Assembly: GCF_029227915.1 (NCBI RefSeq)
Contig: NC_079886.1
Span: forward strand, 9,054,001 to 9,114,000
Length of the DNA stretch: 60,000 nucleotides
Direction: 5' to 3'
Source: Hydractinia symbiolongicarpus
Lineage: Eukaryota; Cnidaria; Hydrozoa; Anthoathecata; Hydractiniidae
The notes under the pieces are model-generated. The model was not told the origin of the DNA, ran no database searches, and saw nothing but the letters and a program-made list of their open reading frames with translations. Below, piece after piece: positions 12,016-33,100 of this stretch; the first letter of the stretch is position 1; each line of letters opens with the position of its first letter. A program made the position numbers and the translations under genes.

Positions 12016-12844
12016 AAAATGTCCCTGGGGACGAGATTGGGTGTGATCAGGAAATCACAATTCATAAGAACGTTCACAGATCCAACTGTATTCAGTATTG
12101 ATTTTTTTTGGATGAGTTTAAAACTAAATAAAAAAATTAAGTACGCTGTGGTTGGCAGAGGAACATGCCCAGTAAACCTTGTTTGTTTATAAAAACCACA
12201 TCGGATATTAACCCACCAGCTCCAAAGAAGTTTTGTCGCCAAAACGATTAAAAAATATCTCGCCATCACAGAAAGTAGCTAAATCATCAATTTTTAAATG
12301 ATGTCATCAAATGATCGAATGATATGACGCAGCAATAAAAACACCCTCCCCCGTTGGGTTTATCATAAAGGAAATATGGCAATATACAAAGGAGTGCATA
12401 GAGGAAATATTGATAGCAATTCAAAAGTAAACATATTGACTTTATATGTAATTCTGTATGCAATACGTTTAAAACAGAAAAAAAATTCATGCAGCAAGTG
12501 AGAATTGATTTAATTAATTTATATAAAGGAAAAAGTATTTTTTGCACATTTCTTAATAACTTTTTAATTACCCGAATATTAAGCGCACACTTCCGTCACG
12601 TATACATGACGTTTTAGAAACTTATTTACATATTGGCAACTACGAACTTTCACAAACAAAACCCTTGAAATGACGTTTTAATTTTTTTTGTCAACAATCA
12701 AAAATTAATAAGATTTTTTCAACGAAATTCGGAAAATAGGACAAAAATCATAAGAAATATACATGTATTTAATCTACACTGGACTATGTACACATTCAAA
12801 ACAACCTTTCGTTTAACAATAGAAAAACAACAACTAGAAGAATC

Positions 12845-12908
12845 GCTTTCCACAGTCCCCTATACTTTATAGTCTTCTTCATTACATGCAGGGGGACTGG
12901 GGAAAGCT
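12845..12908. repeat. Inverted repeat, arms of about 18 bp
   Basis: GCTTTCCACAGTCCCCTA at the left faces an inverted, slightly changed copy ending GGGACTGGGGAAAGC. The loop is about 25 bp. It may be a small foldback element. Confidence 0.55.
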
Positions 12909-13328
12909 TACTTATAATTTCAAAAAAAGTTACAATGTATTAAAAATAAATATCACATAAATATACTCTATTTATATTCACAGACATAGATTGATTTGGT
13001 CCACAGTTTCGTCAAAACCAACAAATAATACGTTGGAGACTAAGGGAAGAAGCTGTTGATTTGCCAAAAGTTCCCTATTACTTCACAGTCATAAGATATA
13101 AAATGAGAGTCGTCCCTCTTATTACCTGCCTATTATGTTAGCCAGGGCTTGTTTAGAAACACAGGTAATTCAAAAAATTGACAAGTACATTAAAGCATAA
13201 AAATTGTTTGCATAAAACTTATGTACACGTAAATTAAGCGTTTGTTTCCAAGCATAATAAATTTTCTATGTATATATATATATATATAATTAGGTATGTC
13301 AAGAAAAAGAAGAATTGATTAGCATAGG

Positions 13329-14917
13329 TTAGTTTTCCTTACTGCAGTACAAGTCCTTTAGTGATTTAAGTTCTTCTATTAATGCTTTATTTTGATTTTC
13401 TAGTACAGCAACTCTGTTTTCGAGACATTTTACATACTCCTTCTTTTTACGACGGCATTCTCGCGCTGCCTCCCTATAAAAATGATATTCTAGTTACAAT
13501 AAGCCAAAAATAAACAAGAAAACTCATCAGCATCATTATTCTCACATAGTCTATTTCTAACCTGTACTCAGACAAGTTTTATAAACAAAACATACAAAAG
13601 CATCAAAACTACAGTCTTAACAAATTGAATATTCAAGCATTTTCACCACATCAGCAAATTAAAATCTTCACAAAAAATGACAGGGCAGCATTTTTGAAAA
13701 ACATATTTTGTGAGAATATTACAAAAAAAATTCAAAAATTTGCAAAAATAGAAGCAATTAAAACACAATTTTCAACACTGTGTTTCTATTTGTTTCTTTC
13801 TGCATTTGACTGGTTCATTTATTCTGATGCCTATGAATATCGAAAATATATTTACAAACAATTCACATAATACCAATTCGCAAATGCTTGTTTTTACAAA
13901 TGAAATCTTAAAAATTAATCTTTTTAAAGCATAACAGTCTGAGCAACCAACAAGTTACATCTGGTGTTCTGGTTGGGTTGCATTCAAGAAACAGAAATCT
14001 CTCATTAAAAAACTACCTTCAGGTAATAAATCCATTGAGATTAAGTGTCACTTAATGTAACTTTCACACATACCTGTTTTTATATAATCGCAATTCTCGC
14101 TTCCTATTGGCTTCTTCAGCCAGTTGTTGTGGAGAAGCAATTGATGTACTGTCTAACCCAACTGGTAGCTGTCCTTTTATCGTATATGCCTATATGAAGT
14201 TAGATAGGTTACACAATGCACAATTAACAATAAAAATCATATTTTCCTCTGTTTTGAAAAGAAGTATGTAAGCATACTTGTATTTTATTTCCAGGTCCTT
14301 GAGTAGTGATTATATATTGTGCGTTGTCAGCAGGCTATAAAAGATTATTTCCAACAAAAAAATCAAAACGCATGGACTTAACTTAATAAAGGTGGGAATT
14401 AGAAGTCAGATCTATAAAGTTAGCAAACCCACCTGGTTTTCAGAATATTGAACAACATTGTTTGGTCCAACACCTTGTTGTGGTACAACTCCGTTTAATT
14501 GCATACTTTGATATTGTTTTTCGTTAATGGAATTTTCATCTGTTGATGGACTCGATGCATTACTACTACCGTTATCTTCATAATTCTCCATTTTTACTGG
14601 ACCTTCTACTGACAAGTCATCCAGAATTTTCCTAATTATTAAAATATACACAAATATGAAGTTTGCTATAAAATATTACACTGACTCATAGGCATCGTAG
14701 GTGTATATACATACCTATAAGATGGCCTACGTGTAAGTATTTCCCTCCTTTTATGGCCATCCCTATCTTCACTATCATGCATTGACTGCAACTGCTGTTG
14801 CAGCTGTTGATTTGACTGTATTACTGATTGTTGCTGAAGCATAGGAGTCTTATCCACACCTGATGAAATAGGTGGCACTGCAAGTGGTGCTTGGAATGTA
14901 TGTTGAGCTACGTCCAT
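13329..14917 (-). CDS. CREB: CREB/CREM/ATF1-family bZIP transcription factor
   Basis: Five coding exons join in phase: 14917-14715, 14631-14433, 14334-14278, 14189-14074 and 13473-13329, giving 239 aa. After a Gln-rich N-terminus comes the kinase-inducible domain, RREILTRRPSYRKILDDLS; Ser66 in RRPSY is the protein kinase A target whose phosphorylation recruits CBP/p300. A short spacer leads to the basic region (RKRELRLYKNREAARECRRK) and a leucine zipper (NRVAVLENQNKALIEELKSL), ending DLYCSKEN. The protein should act as a nuclear dimer on TGACGTCA sites. It is about 100 residues shorter than human CREB1, mainly because the second Gln-rich activation region is small. The first intron falls inside the Arg codon right after PSY. 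An acceptor AG sits two bases before the ATG, so an upstream noncoding exon (or a trans-spliced leader) is expected. The family call is near certain; CREB versus CREM/ATF1 cannot be separated. Confidence 0.97.
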
Positions 14918-16511
14918 GTCTATAGTTTTTCAAAAAAAAAGGAATTAAGAAAACATTATTTTAATTCTACTCTATATCTATGTTACTCTATATTATACCA
15001 GAACTAATTTAAAAATACGAGAAATGGAAGAAAAAAATATGCAGAGTTAAAGAAATTTCATCTATTTAAATGAAAAGAAGGCTCCCTACCCGCAGCTTTA
15101 TATCAGCACTAACATGACTACAGTACATATCTCTAGCTAACTATTATTGACACCATAAATTTAGATTTATTATCAGTAGTGGGTCAAGTTTACAAATGCA
15201 CAGAAATGCCTAGGATGATAGTGTATTACTTCTCATAATAGAATCGTACAGTGATTATAATGTCACATTTCATCTACCCTATTACCGCTAGTCAAACGGG
15301 TTACGTCAGAAACATCAGAACATGTTGATTTGTCCTTCCTCTACCTACTACGTCAAACTTTCACAAATTTGGAAAACATCATTGCAAACGAACTAGCCAA
15401 TGTAAATCTATAAAATTGCAGAATATTGCTAACCTCAGAATAAAGTAACTATAAGTTTAAGCTCAAATTATGCGTCGAAAAGGCTGGTGGAATAAAGTCT
15501 ATTTCTTCTGTTACGTTTTCCTTCTTGCGTGTATAAAATTGTGATGAAAAATGCGTCACTACCAAACGTCACTCTTGGGAAGAAAAGAAATTTACTAGAT
15601 TTTGGTCGTTGACGTAGGCGGGCGTCATCAAAAATGAGCCAATAAGAATTAGAGATTTTTGCCTTGGTTGCACTCATCCTCTAAAATTTCGTGTCGGCTT
15701 AAATTAATGTTTTTACAATTTAGCGCGACCAGGCATAGATTTATTCAACCAATCGCTGCTCATGTATTTTGACCTCATTATGCAACATTGACGTCATTGC
15801 AAAACGTCTTAAATTTTGTGGTTAAAAGTGTGACTCCGAACACCGATATTACATTATCGGAACAAATAGAAACCTAAGACCAATCTCGTTATTTAGTGGC
15901 GGTGTCTGCCAAAATTCAAAATTTGTTGTAACTTTCGGTTAATCATTTGCTCAAAAGAATACTCTATTATTGCCGATAGTTTTAATTAAAAATTAAGAAA
16001 GATGGGTTAAGTAAAGAGTGTGGCAGAAAATAATAGGAAGGTGGGATTACGAATTAGATTAGTCTTATTCTGAAAGTTTTTAAAGGGTCACAAAATTGTG
16101 ATGCGTAAAAAGCATGAAAACACAAATAGGTTTAGCACGAACTATGGAAATTGGCTACCAACTCGATAAAAATGCGCGGCAATTCCCCATGCGAGATTAT
16201 GGTTTCAAACCATGTCAAAAAGCGGGCTTACTTAAAGAAGGGGGGGGACTACTCTCGTCCCTTTCGAGGTTTATCTCGAAGATCTCTTTAGTCAAGAATG
16301 GGGGAAAACATCAAAATAGGCAAGAAAGAGGGCACACAATATGGTCAGTTCTTAAACCCTGGTAACGAATTTCAACAAAAAACTGAATAAGCGAGACAAG
16401 ACGAAAAAGAACAACAAAAATGGCGGCCAGTATGTAAAGAAAGAAGCGCTAAACTTAACATTTTTTCAGCTGTTTAAGATCCGTCCCAAATCTAGAAAGG
16501 TTGCTTTCAAA
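14918..16511. promoter_or_regulatory. Divergent promoter region between CREB and SMARCE1
   Basis: The two start codons point away from each other across about 1.6 kb. A possible splice donor for a CREB 5' untranslated exon lies near 15434 on the minus strand (CTGAG/GTTAGC). A possible acceptor for a SMARCE1 5' exon lies near 16470 (TTTTTTCAG). The CREB-proximal half holds a perfect CRE and six further CGTCA/TGACG half-sites. No protein-coding frame here is convincing. Confidence 0.55.
15789..15796. promoter_or_regulatory. Perfect cAMP response element TGACGTCA
   Basis: The full palindromic CRE lies about 870 bp upstream of the CREB start codon and about 720 bp upstream of the SMARCE1 start. 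Half-sites lie at 15304-15308, 15351-15355, 15554-15558, 15567-15571, 15610-15614 and 15623-15627. CREB genes of vertebrates are known to be auto-regulated through promoter CREs; the same here is inferred. Confidence 0.6.
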
Positions 16512-25052
<8,541 letters not shown>

Positions 25053-25180
25053 GCATGAAGATAAAAGATATCTTGATACGTATTTATTTATTGACAAAAA
25101 CATTGAAAGATATTGCATAGAAATTTTGACTTATATAAGTACTAGTGCGATTCAACTCTGTATTAGGGACAATGTTGGAG

Positions 25181-25186
25181 AATAAA
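25181..25186 (+). terminator. Poly(A) signal AATAAA of SMARCE1
   Basis: A canonical AATAAA lies about 130 bp after the SMARCE1 stop codon, followed by T-rich sequence, as expected of a short 3' untranslated region. Confidence 0.7.
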
Positions 25187-25976
25187 GTTTTTAATTTCAT
25201 TGTATTTTCTCTTTTTTAATTGCATTTTTTATCTTAATCTGATGCTCACGATGCATATGATTCAAGTTAAATATTTTACTGTTTAATGTTGATAAATGAA
25301 AACCTCGATGTTGGTGTGTTCGGCAGCTTTAGTTCTTAACCTTCTGCGTAGTTGCTAATAGGCGTGTTTTTATCAAGTTAATTCAACGCCAAAATTCTAC
25401 TTTTGAAGTTGACAATCAATCAATCAGTACGGATCTGTTAAAACCAATTCAAGTTGAAAATTAATTTTGCCCACGTAATTTTTCTTACAACTGTTTGACA
25501 TAAGCATCCTAAACTTTGACAAAGAAAAACTTTAAACGAATATTAGTACAACATGGCCTAAAAAATATGACGACTACAATGGAGAACGAACTATAATGAC
25601 ACACCTTTAAAATATTTTATCAAAAATGACTAATATCACACCAGTACCCGCCTTCCACCCTGCTAATTGGATTCATGCAGTAAATTGTTTCAACTTCGTT
25701 CTCGCGGGCTGGGAGTTTTGGACCACAGACGAGTTCCTAAAAAATGAACTGTATCTAAGAATCGAAACATTAGTTTGTTTGTACAAAGGTAGGAAAAATA
25801 GATCCTCAAATGTGATGAAGTCAGTCTTTTTAAAAAAAATATTTTCGGTTAAAAAATAGATTTATACGCAAAATGAGCTTGGATCTTTAGTTTATTCTAA
25901 TTTTTGCTCAAAGATAGAGAACAATTGAACCTTAAATGTGAAGAAGTCAGTTTTTTAAAAATTTGTTTTTCCAGCC
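25187..25976. other. Spacer between convergent SMARCE1 and SARNP
   Basis: No recognisable gene is present. Open frames are short and without family resemblance. Confidence 0.5.
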
Positions 25977-25979
25977 TAA

Positions 25980-26768
25980 AGCTACGGTGACACGGCAACA
26001 ATTTTCAGGCGTTTGCAACAAAAAAATTGTTTTGTTGCAATCGCATGAAAATGTTTCACTGTGTCCCCACATCAAATATCCTCATTCTGCAACATTTTTC
26101 GCTCAAAATTTTTGTTGCTGCAACAAAAAAAAATTCAAATCAATTTGATTTTTTTTTTGTTGCTGCAACAAAATTTTCATGTTGCAAATGAGGATCCTGA
26201 AAGATTCCTCGTGTCCTTGCACTTTGAGGAGAATTTTTGCAACATTTTTCATTTTAACCAATCAAATTCGTTTAAAAACTCAAGACAAATCAAAACAAAA
26301 GTTTTTCAATCATAACAAATTAGACAAGACTAGACAAGACTTCGAACTAAACTACACAAGACTTCGACATGGCGGAAGAACTGGAGCAAGTAGATAGACC
26401 ATTTCATCAAAATGAATAAACGTCCATCCTTCATATCCTTTGAATCCTTCTAGATCTTCTTCCTTTAATCCTTTGAACAAGGTGTGAAAGGCTCCATCGA
26501 CCTTCCTACGTTGTAACCATGACCTTGTCCAAATAGATCGTTTGGATTGTTTTTTCTTTGTTTCTTCTTCATCAAAAGTGCAATAAAAGCGATTATTATA
26601 CTTCGATCAACTGCGACGGCCATAATTAATCACTGTCACACATGTTTTGATTTCATTTTCATAAATTTTGTTTCATGTGACATGCGACACGGAAACAACT
26701 TTGCACGCTACTGCAACAATTTTTTTTTGTTTCAATCGCATGAAAATTGTTGCCGTGTCCCCGTAGCT
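25980..26768. mobile_element. Non-autonomous Harbinger-like TIR element
   Basis: The ends are 29-bp inverted repeats with one mismatch, AGCTACGGNGACACGGCAAC onward, flanked on both sides by TAA (25977-25979 and 26769-26771). A 3-bp TAA-type duplication suggests the PIF/Harbinger superfamily. Near each end are TGCAACAA-rich repeats, and an inverted copy of the end motif recurs internally at about 26037-26066. No transposase is encoded, so it would need to be mobilised in trans. The superfamily is inferred from duplication size only. Confidence 0.72.
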
Positions 26769-27123
26769 TAATAATGGCAGATTTGTGGAAAAATTGAATC
26801 GAAGCGGTTCAAAAATGCGCATTTTTGAACTTCTCTGAGAATTGGAGTTTTAGTTTTTCTGATGTTTTAAATCCAGGTAGGTCCGTTGAAACGTAGTATC
26901 AACGTAGTAAAAATAGCAAAGCTATATTTCACGTTAAAACATCCACAGTTAAAAACACAAAACTTACAGAATATATACAATATACAGAAAATAATTGTTT
27001 CGCTCTTTTATCGAATTTTCTCCTCGCTTTACCATACTTTTCGATGTATGGCATCATGGTAACCTTAGCAACAATCGGAAGATCATCGGTAATTCAGTAA
27101 CATTGTGTTATGACATAGCGTTG

Positions 27124-30100
27124 TTATTTAACACCGAATTTCTTTGCTCTTTGAAGCTTTCTTGCCTAAAAAATAAAGAAATAAATTAAAATTCTGAAAG
27201 ACATGAAAAAGAATAATTTCATAAACACGAAAGTATTACCTCCATATCTGTGTTTGATTTTGTTGTTGCTTGCACGACTCCAAAACGTTCTTGTCGCTTT
27301 TTTATTTTGTCGTCGACAAATCTTTCTTGACGTTGTTTAAGTCGTTCGGTTTCAGATGTCTAAAGGATCAAATAGAAATATGGATTCTGACATTGAAATT
27401 CAAATGTAGGGTAAGGACTCCATCCTCTATCCATCGATTACGCAAGCGGAATTTTGGTTACTATTTTGGTTTACGGAATGCAGGTATTATAATATGCATA
27501 CTAAGGGGCAAAAAGTTTCGCGATTTTCGCGAAATTTTCTGCCAAAGCATAACTGAAAGGAAATAAAAACTGTGTTTTTCCCTCACTTTTCTGCATTCGC
27601 GAAAGATTTTTCACGCGAAAATGTGTTTTTTTTTCTGCCTCCAATTTCGCGATTTTTTTTCTCGCAACACTTCCTGACGGCGAAAGTTTTTGCCCCTAAA
27701 TAGTCGTAGCGCGTGGACAAATCCATTGGTTCTCCCGTCCGTTCTATTATTCCACCTAGTTTAGTCCGTTTACTTTTTCGTGTGCCCGTAGCAGGACTTT
27801 AAAATCGCACAGAGATTTTTGGCGGCTAAAAGAATAGCTCGGTGAACTTATGGAGTCCACTTATTCTTAACTTCATGTTTTCTGACATGATGCCATTTTC
27901 GTCTAAAATTCGTGACATTTTTGTCTAAAATTCATGACATTTCCCTCACTTTTCAAGTTTTTTTGGGCCGAAATTTCCTACTTCTTGGAACCTTAAATTA
28001 CCTTAAAATTCAAACTAAATTACAAGCATATATAAACAACAAACAAAAATTAATGATAATTCTTTAACAACAAGTTTGAAATTTAATCTCTGGCAATCCT
28101 TGCCAAGTTAAATAGTCTCTATTTCCTGACATGGCGCTATTCTGGGAACTCCTGACAACTTCTAACTTTCCTGATACAGTGGACACCCTGGAATTAGACT
28201 GCTTTAACAGAATAGATTCCTTTCTACTATACGGTTTGTCACCACAAAATGTAGTTCTTAATTGATGTCTCTGCATTTAATACCCTTATTCTGTCTGTCA
28301 CATTGAGTGATATCGTGGTAAAAACGCACGAAATATCTCCTTTGACAAGCGAAAATCTCGTGGATTCTTCCAGGGGCTAACGAATATTACTAATATATTA
28401 CCTTGGTCAGAACTGACGATACCGCCCCAAATCTCTCCGCTCGTTTATTGATCTTCTCCTTATCAGTGGCCTGCATGTATAAAAATTCACGTGTAATTTT
28501 AACTCTGATGAGAATGTTTTAGATTTACAAGCGTGTCCTCTCAATTATTTGACTTTTTTTTGGCTTTTTTGACTAAAATCATTGACAATTTCATCGTATA
28601 TATAATCATATATACATACATACTAATAACGTTGCCAATTTTTGGAGAGCTGACTGTTTATAATAATAAAAAAATGTTACATACGTTTACAGGTTCAGCT
28701 TTTCCAGAAAGAGAAGATGAAAACCTGAAAAAAAATGAAGTATAGGTGCAGAATGGACAGAAATTACGATGTGATAAGCAACCTCGTAACCCAGTGACAT
28801 TAAATAAAAATCCACTCATTTTTTTCCTCACCAATAGTATAAACTTATAATTACAACTTTAAGAAGAAACCTTACATAAAAAAAGTAAAATTCCTACTCT
28901 TTTTATGCTCGCATTGATTGGTCTAAATACTCATGGTAACACTCTTATAGACAAACCCAGTGCAGTGACATTGTTAAGGTTAACATTATTCAAGATGGCA
29001 CCCAAAGTAATTTTCTGCTTTGTACCCAAAGTAATTTTCTGCTTTGGTCTAGTGCTGTTATATAGCTTGACTGCTATAAACAGGTTTTAATTTAGTAGAA
29101 CCTCGTTTTCGACCACTCATGGCGGAAAAAACTGACTATCTAATTTTAAGGTATGCATGCTACTTAGGAAAACAACAGCAATAAAAAAAATCGTTAGTAG
29201 CTACGTTCACTACCACTACCTTTCCATTCTACTTTTCTTTTTCTCTGTCTCACTCACTGCTCCTCCAAAACGTTTGCTGCGGTTTTCTTTCCTCTAAAAC
29301 AAACATACATTTACTACGCAACTTTTGAGAACACACAGAAACTCCAGATATAAAGCTTTGTGGTAATTAAAAAGTAAACTCCAACGACGGTCATTCAAGA
29401 AATTATAACCCACCAAATTTCGGAAAACGAAAGAACATGAAATTGCAGACTATTTTACAGACAAATTACTTGTAGGAATATAAAATGTGAAATCAGACTG
29501 AAAAATGGAATACAACACATATTTTAACTTTTAGTTAATCGTTTTAAGTTATAGTAACACAAAAAACACATTTACTCCTCCCCAGGCACAAAATGATTGA
29601 ATAACGAAAGGAATTCTGAAACAACGATTCTATTAAGTTTGCAAAAGTTTGCACTACTTCCACCAATTTTAGTCCTGTTTATAATACTAAGCAACTTACT
29701 TGATCTTCAGTGAGCTGCAGTGAAACAGTCTTCACAGGTGGCAGGGCTGGCTTTGCAGCATTACTAAATGTATAGACAGCCGCATAATGTATAAAGCTAT
29801 GCTTATTTTTAAACTTTTTTGTAATAATAATCAAAACCCAAAAATAACACGCATAATATTATTTACATAAACGACAATGAGGCTACAGCATAGAAACGAA
29901 ACAGAACAAAGAAACGAGGCAGAACAAACATATTACAACAGCATCACATAACACTACAAATACAACATATATACAAGATAAATCAACTAAAAAAGTCGAA
30001 CACATAGAATTTAATGTGGAAACAAGTACCTATTTTTTTCCAATGTTGTATTCTCTTTACTGTTAATAGCGGTTGGTACAGAAGTTGTTTTAGTTGCAGG

Positions 30101-33100
30101 TAGATTGGTATTTTCAGTGGGTTGATTATTAGTTGGGGTTGTTACAATATCGTCAGTTAACTATGAAGAGGCATAATTAAAAATTACCACAAGTTCCAAT
30201 TACTTTAATTGGAGAAACTTTCACGAGAAAAAACTTTCGCGAATGAAGAAATTCGAAAAATTCTGCGATATTAACTTTCGCGAATGAACAAACCCAAAAA
30301 TATTTGCGCGATAAACTTTCGCGAACAAGAATTTTTCAGGTAGAAAAAACTTCAAAATTCTTAGCATAATAGAAAATGTTATAAATTTTCTTTCTTGAAA
30401 TAAGATTTTTAAGTATTTTGTGCGTTTTTGGTGAAAAATGATAAAATAGCTTACTGGATAAACTTTCGCGAATGAAGAAATTGGGAAACTTTCGTGAGAT
30501 AAACTTTCGCGAAAATGGCGAAAAATCGCGAATTCGCGAAAGTTTCTCTCGCGAAAGTTCCTCCAATTAAACTAAAAGGCTTAAGAGGACAGAGAAAGGA
30601 AGATGTGTGTTTTTTCAATAACAACAATTTTATATAATGTTTATCGTTAAGACTTTATGTCCACATCGATGTAAAACAAATATTTTTGTTTGGTAAGATA
30701 AAAGGAATATCCTTTAGTTTAGAACATTCGCAAAATATTTTGACAAAGTGATCAATCTACAAAATCTCCAACAACTATATCTCAAACACTAGATAAGACA
30801 CCACCAACTTAGCTTGTCTGCGTATCCCAAACAATAATAGAAATAATTTGGTTCTTAGTTTTTTTTTATTCAAGCAGAGAGGTAAGGTACAAATTATCAA
30901 AACCTTATCATGTGAATTGCTGGTACAAATTTTAATTTAATGCCAAAGATAATTACGCACATCAACATGGTGGCCATCTTCAACATTAGTTGGTGTATCT
31001 AGGTTATCCAGACTTGCTTCAAGCTCTTTTTTGAGTTCTTCGTCTTCTGTGGAGTTTTCATCAACAGCTTCATTCTCACCGCTCTTTAGGATTGCTAAAG
31101 ATGATATAAATCTTGTTTAGTGGCAGAAAATCTGTATACCCACCATAACAATAACAAAATTATAATGTTTTGTTTATATGTTTTGTAATGTTATTATGTT
31201 TTGTAAGACTGGGTAACTTGGGTAATTTTTAGTACTTTTAACAACTTCCAGCCTTTTTACATATCATTTTTACATATATATAGCAAGATGGCTGTTTAAA
31301 ACATATAACAGCATAACACCAAAGGATTATATCAAAATGTAGCAACCCAGATCACTCAAATGGAGGCATATATGGTATATTTCCTTTACCCTTTTCTTTC
31401 TGAGAAAAAACATTAACATACCTGCACCATCATGTGTTGTTATAAATGATAACAAACGAGTCTGCAATTCTGCCTTTGATCCTGTTTTCAAAAGACCCCG
31501 TTGGCCCAGCTCCTGTTTTAATCCATCAACCTAAAATGAAATAAATTTGCACACATCAGTAAATTTGAAGAAATTCTAAAGAGTTCTTGTGGAGCAAAGC
31601 TAAGCAAGCTAAGTGCAGCAAAAGACTGTCTTCACAATTTTCTTACATATATCTAAGTAAAATATATAGGTGAAATTTGAATTGGTCCAACTTAGTGTTC
31701 ATCTGGGACTAAAGACACTTAAGCATACAACATGGCCATTTCTTATGTACAAATCTTAATCACAAGGCAAAGGTCTGGGGATGAAGTTTCAAGCAAAATA
31801 AAATCAAATATGGCTGCCAAGCAATACTTTGATAACTTGTATGATATTTATAAACATATGATATTTATTTTCTAGACCAGTTGTCAAGCATGCGGAAAAC
31901 CCACTTAGGCAGAAGCCCAAGGAAAAAAGATCTGCCATTTGAATCTTGATGACGTCAACAATGGATCTGAAATAGCCCAAATAGGATTTCGTAAAGATCA
32001 TTATCTAGTACTAGTTGCATCCAGGTGTGGCATCAGTTGCAAAACAGACTGAACTGTGTAGGGAACTGTTTTCATTATGCTATTAGTAATGCATATTTTA
32101 CTGCTTGTCTATTAATTGTGTGAAACTATTTCTTATATAGATACATTTATTGTACTCTTGTTGTAAGTGTTCTGTAAGTGTGAGAATTTGTAGAAAAGAA
32201 CAGTTTACTAAGTTGTTAAAATACTTTATTAATCATATATATAAATGTGAGACAACCGTTATAACTTGCAGTATTTGTTTAAAACGAAATTTGTGCTACT
32301 ATATAATAAGCTGTTTTGCACACACTCTTAAAAAGCACCGCAATTTTTATAACATATATATTTGTCTATTTTTTTGCGCACACACTGGTTGATGTAAACA
32401 GAAAATATTCATTTCTGTAAAATGTGAGATTAGTCAGTATTTATTTAACATAGATATAAACAACAATGCAAGATACATACCACAGGGTTATCAACATACT
32501 CCTGCCTAAATGCTTTGTTGCTTTGCATTTGTATTTGTGCATTATTTCATTCTTTACTTTGATTACTTACATATTTTTTACACCCAGAAGAAACAATGTA
32601 CATGTGGCTTATCAATGGCTTCAATATGTATTTTTTATTTATTTAACATATATTTGCTTTAGATTAGTTGTTGATAGTATTTTAAAATGAAAATCTTATT
32701 AAATTTATACGTAATTCGAATATAGGTTTTCATTTGCTGTTAAGTTAAAGCACAAAATGTATATAGCTCGCAAAAGTATAGCATGTTCAACTTATTTTCA
32801 ATAGCCCAGTTGCATACAAAAGTGTGTTTAATCAACAAAGATATTGGGGAACAACTATAGAATGCCATCCATAAAAAAATTAAAACTACTTAACTCAGTA
32901 ACCCAGCTACTCAGCAATACAGCAATGTAGATACTCAGCTACACAGCTACGTGGCGACTAAGCAATACAGCAACGTAGATACTCAGCTACGCAGCACCCC
33001 AAAAAAATAGTTGAAAATGGTTTTAGATAGTTAAGAGGGATCTGAGCAAAAGTTTCGTTTCAGAATTAAACCAGTTTAAAAAAACATTATATAACATTAT

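Larger units (their letters stand above)
11012..13328. other. Intergenic DNA downstream of CREB with two hairpins
   Basis: No exon chain is visible. Two strong hairpins are present (11951-12015 and 12845-12908, listed separately) and a short TA microsatellite lies near 13268-13286. The part nearest 13328 probably contains the CREB 3' untranslated region. Confidence 0.5.

Noticed and set aside
28064-28276. 70-residue minus-strand frame inside SARNP
   Set aside because: It shows no SARNP-like RAERFG motif, and the flanking exons already join in phase without it.
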